Made by a program: the position numbers and the translations under genes | Notes under the pieces: model-generated | Seen by the model: the letters and a program-made list of their open reading frames with translations, nothing else | Database searches by the model: none | What the model was told of the DNA's origin: nothing | NCBI GenBank assembly: GCA_018398805.1 | Contig: JAGFBZ010002147.1 | Location: forward strand, 232,691-296,690 | Length of the DNA: 64,000 nt | Reading direction: 5' to 3' | Origin: Hirundichthys speculiger | Lineage: Eukaryota; Chordata; Actinopteri; Beloniformes; Exocoetidae | Shown: piece by piece, positions 56,692 through 64,000 of the stretch | Position numbering within the stretch: position 1 is the stretch's first letter | Layout: each line of letters opens with the position of its first letter

Positions 56692-58130
56692 TCACACCAA
56701 AACACTGTGAACAAGTCCTTTTGATCCTGGAAGAGCTTTAACCACTCGTCCTAGAAGCCAGGTGTTTCTTGGGGCATTGCCATCAATGATGACTACAAGA
56801 TCTCCAGGAGCGAAATTCCTTTTGATGTCATTCCATTTCTGTCGTTCCTGTATCAGTGGAATGTATTCTCTAGTCCATCTTCTCCAGAATAAGTCTGCAA
56901 TATACTGCACCTGCCTCCATCTTTTCCTTGAGTAAATGTCCTTCTTCTCAAAAAGTCCGGGGGGCATGACAGGATTTGATTTTAAGAGAAGCAGATGATT
57001 CGGAGTTAGGGGCTCAAGGTCATTTGGGTCACTGGTTACAGTTGTAATTGGTCTATCATTCATGATTGCTTCCACTTCACACAAAGCTGTATGTAGACCT
57101 TCATCATCTAGAGTTTGCTCCTTTAGGACAGAGTAGAGGATCTTTTTCACCAGTCTAATTAGTCTTTCCCATACTCCACCATGATGAGCTCCTGAGGGGG
57201 TGTTGAATGTCCACTCAATTCCGCTTTTTAGAAGTGTTTTTTTTGGATTTTGTTATTATCCAGTTGTTTGACAGAGGCCTCCAATTCCTTCTGTGCACCT
57301 ATGAAGTTGGTGCCTTGATCCGATCTGATGTTTTTAATTGAGCCTCGACGGCAGATGAATCGACGAATAGCATTTATGCATGCATCTGTATCCAGCTGAC
57401 TGGCAACCTCCAGGTGAACAGCACGGCTTACAAGGCAAGTAAATATTACTCCCCATCTCTTGACCAGAGCACGGCCGCGTCTCACCTCAATAGGTCCAAA
57501 GTAGTCTACACCAGCATGAGTGAATGGTGGAAGATCTGGTGTAACTCTATCTAGAGGGAGATCAGCCATTTTCTGCTCCCCAGCTCTTGCCTGCTGTCGT
57601 CTGCAAAACACACAGTTCTTGATAATTCTTCTTGCCAAAGAGTTGGCACCAGCTAGCCAATAGCGCTGGTGAAGTTTGGAGAGCACGTGACCTCGTCCAG
57701 AGTGACCAACTTGTCTGTGAATATGGCTCAATATTATTTTTGACACATGGGAACGTTTAGGTAGGATTATTGGGTGTTTGTTCTCTGTTGGCATAGCCAT
57801 CCTCCTTGTCCTTCCTCCCACTCTCAGGACATCAGCAGCATCAGCAATGACAGGGTCCAGTTTATACAGGGAGCTTCCTCTTCTGCATGGCTTTCCCTGT
57901 CTAAGAGAGGCCATTTCCTCTTTAAAGTGCTGTCTCTGCTCATAGCCAATGATGGCCTTTTCTGCATTGTCAATGTCCTCTACTGAAAGATTTGTAACTA
58001 CAGTTATTTTGAGAAGGAGCATCCGATCTTTAAGTGATTTTTCTTTATTTTGACTGATTAATGCACATTTCTCTTTTCTCTTCCTGTTCATCTGCAGAAG
58101 GAGATTCTTAAGTTTTAGCATCCAAGCTAT
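56692..58130 (-). pseudogene. BEL integrase region, one frame break
   Basis: 58121-57228 holds the HHCC zinc-binding domain (HIHRQVGHSGRGHVL...CVFCRRQ), then the DDE core: GVDYFGPIEVRRGRALVKRW (Asp), IRSDQGTNFIGAQKELEAS (Asp and Glu). 57150-56692 holds the C-terminal part (ALCEVEAIMNDRPITTV, PGDLVVIIDGNAPRNTWLLG). The two frames are separated by a shift at an 8-T run (57237-57244), and the junction with the RT frame also falls at a 6-T run (58136-58141). Integrase joins cDNA ends to host DNA. Apart from these homopolymer breaks the domain looks complete. Confidence 0.9.
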
Positions 58131-59967
58131 GGCTGTTTTTTAGAGTGTTCCATGATGAATAATACTCAATCAACTTGCTTGTTGGAGATTTTTCCGCAGC
58201 TATTATGACGGTGCTACTTACAATAGCTTCCTTCCTCACTTCTGGATCATCTGGAAGGATTGAGTCAAGCTCTTCAGGCGTTTTTGGCCATTCTGTTTCA
58301 GGTTTCTCCAGAAAAACAGGCCCTTGAAGCCATGTCTTAGATCCAAGGAAGGGTTCGATGCTCAATCCTCGAGATGCATCATCAGCCGGGTTGTGTTTGG
58401 AGTCTATAAACCTCCACTGACTCACCTTTGACAAGTCATGGATCGCTGAAATCCTGTTAGCAACGAAAGTTCGAAACCTCCTTGTCTTATTTGCAAGATA
58501 TTTCAGGACAGACTGGCTGTCAGTCCAGAAAGTGGATTCTAGGAGCTGTATTTTAAGCTCTGAGCGTAGCATCCTGTCTATTCGTGAAGCCAGTGTGGCA
58601 GCAGTGAGTTCCAGTCTGGGAATTGTTGTTGTTTTGAGTGGAGTGACTCTTGATTTTCCCATCACAAATGCAACATATACTTCTTCTGAGTCATTTATGA
58701 GCCTTAAGTAACTAGCAGTTCCGTAACCTTGTTCACTTGCGTCGCAAAAGTTGTGCAGTTGTGCGGTTTTTACTTGACCAAAGTCTTTTGGTTTCATACA
58801 CCTGTTGATCTGGAATCTGTCCAGCTTCTCGAGATCCATGAGCCACTGTTGCCATGGCTTCAGCAGTTCCACAGGAACCACTTCATCCCACCCATGCTTA
58901 GCCTTACAGAGTTCTTGGAGGATTTGCTTGGCTTTTAATATGAAAGGGGCAAGGAAACCAAGAGGATCGTACACAGAGCTAACAAGGGAAAGTATATTTC
59001 TTCTAGTGGGGGGCTTGTTGTTAACCGTGACATGAAAGCTAAATACATCTTTTTTTTCAACGTCCCAGTACAGTCCTAACGCTCTGTCAGTAGGCAGCAT
59101 TTCCCTGTCCAGATCCAAGTTTTTCATTTGTTTTGTTCTGTCATCTTCAGGGATTAATGCCAATACAGTGCGACTATTACTAACCCACTTGGTCAGCTTG
59201 AATCCTCCAAGAGAGCACATTTCTTTGAGGTTTTTAACAAGACTTATTGCTTGCTTCTCTGTTGGAACTGACTTCAAACAATCATCGACGTAAAAATTAG
59301 ATTTTACTGTGTCAGACACTTCTCCATCAAAGATGTTACCGTTATCCTTTGCAGTCTTTTGCAGTGCAAAGTTTGCACAGGTTGGAGAAGAGACAGCGCC
59401 AAAAAGATGAACAGTCATCCTGTATTCCTCCAAGGCTTTGCCTGTGTCTCCCTCTGGCCACCATAGGAATCTGAGAAAGTTCCTGTCCTCTTCAGTGACT
59501 CTCACCTGGTGAAACATACTCTCAATATCTGCCATAATTGCAACAGGCTCTTGCCGGAATCTGAGCAGAACACCAATAAGTGAGTTAGCCAAGTCTGGGC
59601 CTTGTAGGAGTACATTGTTGAGTGATGTGCCTTTAAAGGTTGATGCACAGTCAAAGACTACACGGAGGGTTTTTTTGCGTTTGTGATACACCCCATGGTG
59701 GGGTATGTACCACAATCTACCACTTTCTGGTGTTAAATCTTCTGGTGGTACTTTCTCAGCATAGCCTTTTCTTATGATGTCACTCAGAAAGTCTCTGTAC
59801 TCACTTGCATAAATCGGATCCTTTTGAAATTTTCTTTTCAGATGTAATGTTCGTTGTTCTGCCATCTGATAGTTGTTTGGCATGCTAATGTTCCTGTCAC
59901 GGAGAGGTAAAGGTAAGTAGTAGTGGCCATCCTTGAGAGTAACAGAACTTGTGGCAATTTTCATGAA
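58108..59967 (-). CDS. BEL reverse transcriptase and RNase H, N-terminally truncated
   Basis: A long open minus frame: RLWYIPHHGVYHKRKKTLRV and VFDCASTFKGTSLNNVLLQG (RT fingers), VAIMADIESMFHQVRVTEED (first catalytic Asp), LFGAVSSPTCANFALQKTA, NFYVDDCLKSVPTEKQ (YVDD), then LVSSVYDPLGFLAPFILKAK (BEL-typical connection). RNase H follows with HNFCDASEQGYGTASYLRL, TTIPRLELTAATLASRI, FWTDSQSVLKYLA and NPADDASRGLS. The listed open frame extends upstream to 60,063, but those first 32 or so codons are antisense of the inverted integrase copy. Coding similarity to BEL begins only at about 59,967, so fusion with gag/protease is lost. Confidence 0.92.
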   Translation of the reverse strand, partial: FMKIATSSVTLKDGHYYLPLPLRDRNISMPNNYQMAEQRTLHLKRKFQKDPIYASEYRDFLSDIIRKGYAEKVPPEDLTPESGRLWYIPHHGVYHKRKKTLRVVFDCASTFKGTSLNNVLLQGPDLANSLIGVLLRFRQEPVAIMADIESMFHQVRVTEEDRNFLRFLWWPEGDTGKALEEYRMTVHLFGAVSSPTCANFALQKTAKDNGNIFDGEVSDTVKSNFYVDDCLKSVPTEKQAISLVKNLKEMCSLGGFKLTKWVSNSRTVLALIPEDDRTKQMKNLDLDREMLPTDRALGLYWDVEKKDVFSFHVTVNNKPPTRRNILSLVSSVYDPLGFLAPFILKAKQILQELCKAKHGWDEVVPVELLKPWQQWLMDLEKLDRFQINRCMKPKDFGQVKTAQLHNFCDASEQGYGTASYLRLINDSEEVYVAFVMGKSRVTPLKTTTIPRLELTAATLASRIDRMLRSELKIQLLESTFWTDSQSVLKYLANKTRRFRTFVANRISAIHDLSKVSQWRFIDSKHNPADDASRGLSIEPFLGSKTWLQGPVFLEKPETEWPKTPEELDSILPDDPEVRKEAIVSSTVIIAAEKSPTSKLIEYYSSWNTLKNSHSLDAKT

Positions 59968-60342
59968 CTGTGTGTTTTGCAGACGACAGCAGGCAAGAGC
60001 TGGGGAGCAGAAAATGGCTGATCTCCCTCTAGATAGAGTTACACCAGATCTTCCACCATTCACTCATGCTGGTGTAGACTACTTTGGACCTATTGAGGTG
60101 AGACGCGGCCGTGCTCTGGTCAAGAGATGGGGAGTAATATTTACTTGCCTTGTAAGCCGTGCTGTTCACCTGGAGGTTGCCAGTCAGCTGGATACAGATG
60201 CATGCATAAATGCTATTCGTCGATTCATCTGCCGTCGAGGCTCAATTAAAAGCATCAGATCGGATCAAGGCACCAACTTCATAGGTGCACAGAAGGAATT
60301 GGAGGCCTCTGTCAAACAACTGGATAATAACAAAATCCAAAA
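59968..60342 (+). pseudogene. Inverted duplicate of the BEL integrase core
   Basis: The plus frame reads CVFCRRQQARAGEQKMADLP through GVDYFGPIEV and RRGSIKSIRSDQGTNFIG to LDNNKIQ. It is a near-identical inverse of about 57247-57622 (one visible residue change, KSIRSD versus KNIRSD). Both edges are sharp: before CTGTGTGTTTTGCAGACGAC and after AACAAAATCCAAAA the sequences part. It sits between truncated gag (60,345 up) and truncated RT (59,967 down), so it replaced about a third of the element's coding region. Confidence 0.95.
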
Positions 60343-60344
60343 TG

Positions 60345-61806
60345 TCACAAGCTGCAGTTCTCCACCTCTCTCTTAGTTTATATGGAAGTTTTGATACAAT
60401 GAGCTTTAAGTTGGACGGTAGGTCAAGCTCCGCCATGTCCTGCAGACCTCTCATGGCAGTACAACAGCCTCTTAAGAAAAGTGCATAACTTTGCAGTGCT
60501 TTTCCATCCTCTGCCTATATATTGTTCCAGGTCAGAGCCTTTGTCATAAAAGCATTTGCAATCTTTATGTCATTTCCAAAATGCACCTTTAACAGTCTCT
60601 TTGCCTCTATAAAGCCTGGCCCAGCATCCATGTGAAGACAGCTTCTGACCAACTCAAGGCAGGGGCCTGACGTATATTGCTCCAGATAATATAACATGTC
60701 TTGGTAACTATTGGTTTTCTCCTCAATGCCATGATGGAATGCCCTTATGAAGCTTTGATAATTAAGTGGGTTTCCATCAAAAACTGGGATTTCTCGTGCA
60801 GGCAGTGATACTTGCTTGTGCTGCAAAGCCAACAAATTAGCAATATCATTTTGTCTCTGCATTACGGTCAGTAAATTGTCATCTTTGTTTGTCATGTTAA
60901 TCCCGCCACCTGTTGCTGTTTGTGGAGAACTCTGAACTGTAGGGCTTTGCTGTTGTAGAGTGACACGTGATGTTTTCTTATTTTGTTGTGGAGAGCTTGC
61001 TAGTGGGTTTGGTTGTTGGTTCAGATATCTTTGGAGGGGGGTTTTGGGAATCGCTCCAAGCCCAGTAAATTCAATGTTTCTGGAATCACTGTCACATCTA
61101 CTTTTTTCTGGTAAGTTTCCAAATATTCATTCATGCCATCTTCTTGCTGCTCTTGTGGTTCAGATGTTGGCAAGTGTTGTTCATTTTGAGATTCAAAGTT
61201 CTCCAGCACCTTTAACTTTGCATCTGATTCAGCCAGACTCATCTCCAACTCCATTTGTTCCAGTCTGGTGTTTTAGTTGAGCCTTCTCCATTTCAAGTAC
61301 ATGTTTCCTTTTTAAAGCAGCAGCCCTGGCTAGCAGTGCAGCCTTTTCTGTGGCAATTTTAAGTCGCGCTGAGGTAACAGAAGTGATTGATCCTGTTTTT
61401 GAACTGTTTGAGACTCCTGAACTCTTTGAAATGTTGGAAATACTGTCCATGGGTTCAATGAGTGACTGAGGATCTGTTTGAGAAATTTTCCATTTTCCAC
61501 ATCCTTCAGGAAATCCTCAAATGTGGACATTTTTGGTTTATACCAATCCATTGTCTCTTTTTCCTTTATTTCCTCAGACAAAAACGTTTGGACCCTTTCA
61601 TGAACCTGCTTAAAATCATTCAGTGATCTTTGAAAAAGAGCCACAGATTCATCCACTTTCTCAACATTCCCTCCAGTTTCCATTAAATCTTTTATTTCAT
61701 TAATTTTGCGCGTGCATGCTCCAAGCTTCCCTTTGCGTGACGCGCTGAGTAATTTAAGTCTCTCGTCAGCGTCAGCAGGATCAACCGGCATTTTATCAAC
61801 ATCCAT
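60345..61806 (-). pseudogene. BEL gag region, frameshifted and truncated
   Basis: Minus strand from 61,806: MDVDKMPVDPADADERLKLL and an N-terminal coiled coil (CTRKINEIKDLMETGGNVEK). After a shift comes an Ala/Lys-rich helix (RLKIATEKAALLARAAALKR). Then from 60,895 comes a DUF1759-like gag core: IPVFDGNPLNYQSFIRAFHH, YYLEQYTSGPCLELVRSCL, AKRLLKVHFGNDIKIANAFM. It continues in a further frame (MRGLQDMAELDLPSNLKLIV, SKLPYKLRERWR) until it is cut at 60,345 by the inverted integrase piece. The zinc knuckles and protease expected downstream are gone. At least three breaks. Confidence 0.85.
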
Positions 61807-62073
61807 TATTATTTCAGGTCAGATCAATTTATTCATCAACACCGTTTCTTTATTGTTTGCAGAACTCATTTCATAGTACTTGCCCATTCACAAACATTTC
61901 ATAGGCATCCGACCTCATGAACCACGTCACATTTCATTCATAACTTCGAGTGCGAGGTTTTACTCACGACTCCGCTGAGGCCGATGCACGTGTCGGAATC
62001 AATAAAGTCCAGCGCTTGTCCCGTTGGGCTGGATTATCCACATATCCACAGGTTGCTGTGTTTTTGGACAAAG

Positions 62074-62527
62074 TGTGGCAGCTTAATTGTCTTCCAGCCG
62101 CCTTCCAAATTTCAGAGGAGACCTGCGGTCTTGACGCGCTTCAATAAACCACTCACTGCCCGGGTTGAATCGAACTGAGATTTATTGATCTCTCGATCTT
62201 GCAGTGTCCATACAAAACATAGGTCCACTTAAGCTTATAGTAGCTTTTAAACGGAAAAAAAGAGAGCGGTCCAAAAACAATACGGCCCTCCCCTGTCACA
62301 TCAGCTGTCACATCAGCTGTCTCATCAGCTGTCTCATATGCCGCACCTGTCCCTCGCTCCTATATATGTCATTTCCTGGGAGGAAATGACATATATATAA
62401 GCTTACGGTTTGAACTAAATAAACTAAACTATAAACTTAGAACCATTACTTACCTACTTGTCCCTAACCTACAGTATTATTAGGAATAATAATAAGTCAA
62501 ACAAAACATACAGAAATGGCTCTAACA
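62074..62527 (-). repeat. BEL 5' LTR
   Basis: 454 bp, TG/CA ends, very similar to 55942-56401 but with one fewer CATCAGCTGTC unit (about 62,299-62,333). The same palindromic TGTCATTTCCT / AGGAAATGACA hairpin lies at about 62,361-62,397. Confidence 0.95.
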
Positions 62528-62738
62528 AGCAGGTTGCGCTACCCACAAACTGCTATGGAGCATCTTTTCATCCAGATCAGAGCAGCTCTCATGGGCAGCT
62601 CGTCTGGGACTCTGCTGTAGAGCTTCCTCCTCTTCCTTCCTCCTCCTCCTCTGCACTGATATATACATAACTAGCTCTAACTAATGTGGAGCAAATGATT
62701 TAATCTTTTTTCTGAGCAGTTTGTTGAAACTTCTTGGA

Positions 62739-63440
62739 GTACAAAAGAAATGATAATGCTTGGCGGAAGTCTGCGCTCTCCGAGAGCACAACAATTCCCC
62801 TATATAGCGATTTACAGATTGCGATCCGCCATCTGAATCAGATCCGGATCAGCCTCTGAAATTTGATAGAGGTTTTTAATTATCAATCCCTTAGTGAAAT
62901 TTCACGAGTTGTGGGCAATAATTAACGGAGATGTTGAGAAACAAAATTTCCGGCCCCATTGAGCGCAATGTTATCGAAAATTTGAAAGTGATCCAGAATC
63001 CAGGATTTCTTCTGGATCACAGCCAAAATGAAATCAGTTCTTCCTTTTCACATTTCTGACAACTCTTGAAAATTACATCAAAATCCATCCATAACTTTTT
63101 GAGTTATCTTGAATATATGCTCAGCAGCGGCTGTGCACACAGCTGTGCCAAGACGCACCAAGACGCATAGCTGCGCCAAGACGCATAGCCGCTCCCAGCG
63201 GTTCTCCCCCAGCGGTTCTCGCGGCTCTGCCTGAGCATGTTTACCAGGAGCGCACAAACTATCTGGGACTTTCAGGTAGCTGATAGGAATTGTCTGTGTA
63301 AGAATATTTGTCTGTCTGTGTACAAGATAACTCTAAAAGTTTATGGATGGATTTTAATTAAATAGCCCTTCAAGCAATCTGTAAATCGCTATATGGGAGA
63401 ACTGTTATGCTTGGCGGAGGTCTGAGCTCTCTGAGTGCTT
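62739..63440. repeat. Inverted/direct repeat composite
   Basis: ATATAGCGATTTACAGATTG (62,803) is matched in inverse at 63,374. AAATCCATCCATAACTTTTT, GAGTTATCTTG (about 63,081) is matched in inverse near 63,305-63,350. Outside these, TGCTTGGCGGAAGTCTGCGC (62,757) recurs in direct orientation at 63,410. This resembles a MITE with a partly duplicated arm. The centre (63,225-63,290) includes a piece like Harbinger exon 1 (GGACTTTCAGGTAGC). Confidence 0.55.
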
Positions 63441-63595
63441 TTCTAGTGCTTTCCTGGAAGCTCACTGCGCCGGCTTTTAAATGGATCATTGGATGAGCAT
63501 TGAGCCAGAGGAACAGGTATGATGACATCTACTTTCTACCACTGAGCGCATCTCGGGTGTTTCGAGCTCAAGGAGAGGTTCAGAGGGAGGCGCAC

Positions 63596-63662
63596 AGTAC
63601 AAGAAACTCCACAACAGAGTTCTGTGATCTCCTCGTTTCCTCCACAGCAAACATCTAAATGA
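63596..63662. repeat. 67-bp direct repeat, copy 1
   Basis: AGTACAAGAAACTCCACAAC through AACATCTAAATGA recurs identically at 63934-64000, 338 bp downstream, at the edge of the window. Confidence 0.9.
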
Positions 63663-63933
63663 GATCATGCCACAGCTGTACAGACATCCTCTGCCCTTAA
63701 GAGAATAATAACGTATGCAAGTAAGTAATACAGTGATGCATAATCGAGAGGTAGAGCATTTGTGCAGTCCACATGTGACTGGGTGGAGGCGCAATGAGGC
63801 GATTTGGACGCGCTCTTTTACGCGCCAACATGCCAGTTGCGCTTTCCACAAACTCGGTATCTTGTGGTACTGGTATCTCGCAGATTTTGGGTATTGGGTA
63901 ATGGGTGGTCAGACCACAAGAAACACAAGAAAC

Positions 63934-64000
63934 AGTACAAGAAACTCCACAACAGAGTTCTGTGATCTCCTCGTTTCCTCCACAGCAAACATCTAAATGA
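63934..64000. repeat. 67-bp direct repeat, copy 2 (cut by window edge)
   Basis: Same sequence as 63596-63662. The full unit length is unknown because the window ends here. The Harbinger-like segment 63804-63915 lies within the unit. Confidence 0.9.

Larger units (their letters stand above)
55942..62527 (-). mobile_element. BEL/Pao LTR retrotransposon, 6,586 bp, with AGCAG target duplication
   Basis: Two similar LTRs (460 and 454 bp) bound gag- and pol-like ORFs on minus. AGCAG flanks both sides (55937-55941; 62528-62532). The flanks join to match the uninterrupted Harbinger sequence near 11,240-11,275, proving a clean insertion. The order gag, RT-RNase H, integrase and a YVDD-type RT identify BEL/Pao. 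Protease and the start of RT are missing, replaced by an inverted integrase copy (59968-60342). A primer binding site next to the 5' LTR was not identified. Confidence 0.95.
55723..64000 (-). mobile_element. Second Harbinger-related element, disrupted, runs to window edge
   Basis: The left terminus GGGCCCTATCTTGCACC, then AAACCTCC, is preceded by TAA (a TWA target) and matches the inverted right end of the 7041-11468 element for about 215 bp. It includes AACCAATCAGTGC and CATTGCCTTTAAGAGCAG before the BEL insertion at 55,942. Similarity resumes right after the BEL (GTTGCGCTACCCACAAAC, 62,533) for about 25 bp and again at 63804-63915, which is the inverse of 7212-7320. The parts between are rearranged or foreign, with no transposase. 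The other terminus would lie beyond 64,000. Confidence 0.65.

Noticed and set aside
59933..60376. Plus-strand ORF as an independent integrase gene
   Set aside because: It is an inverted copy of the minus-strand BEL integrase within the same element, lacks the zinc-binding half and any start of its own.

Overview
The window reads as intergenic or intronic DNA from a ray-finned fish, most likely a percomorph-type teleost. The evidence is the mixture of repeats: Tc1-type, hAT, PIF/Harbinger and piggyBac-like DNA transposons, L2/CR1-type LINEs, a BEL/Pao LTR element, V-SINE (DANA/mermaid-like) and tRNA-SINE copies, and A/T-rich spacers with dinucleotide runs. No complete, clearly functional host protein gene is visible. 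Almost every long ORF is a transposon protein or its antisense shadow.

Layout. 1-2.9 kb: a LINE reverse-transcriptase fragment fused to a 3'-truncated Tc1 copy, then a solo LTR with a 5-bp target duplication. 2.9-6.0 kb: mostly featureless. 6.2-13.8 kb: a nested stack in which an L2-type LINE is split by a TTAA-flanked piggyBac-like element, which is itself split by a two-gene Harbinger element; a TA-flanked MITE splits the same LINE again. 14.6-17.9 kb: a SINE cut by a 2,969-bp hAT element with an exact 8-bp target duplication. 18.8-19.3 kb: an unrecognised decayed ORF. 20.0-21.7 kb: a nearly complete but broken Tc1-like transposon. 22-27.4 kb: two near-identical copies of a non-autonomous hAT-like block flanking a LINE fragment that carries a 686-codon open RT frame. 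27.4-39.9 kb: sparse, with SINEs, MITE relics and a Gypsy protease relic.

40.5-46 kb (minus strand) is the least ordinary part. A CRE/E-box/YY1-type promoter-like patch precedes a THAP-domain exon. Next comes a roughly 1.1-kb block with HDLLEGV / GGNxHENW / KxHFxxHYP-type motifs, which recall transposase-like proteins of the DUF4218 kind. Last come exons of a second conserved protein, one of them with good splice sites on both sides, and its last exon is present twice. Both reading frames are broken by frameshifts and stops, so I call it a decayed two-gene unit, possibly a large transposon or a domesticated derivative.

46-55.4 kb: tRNA-SINEs, a second Tc1 fragment, a second piggyBac-like copy in opposite orientation, and two L2-type LINEs. 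55.7-64 kb: a second Harbinger-related element into which a 6.6-kb BEL element inserted (5-bp duplication AGCAG). The BEL copy has an internal inverted duplication of its integrase region that replaces the protease and the start of RT.

All family names rest on motif recognition by eye, without database searches. Element ends are strongest where target duplications could be read directly (2442-2852, 6910-12670, 12930-13295, 14791-17759, 20025-21651, 55942-62527).
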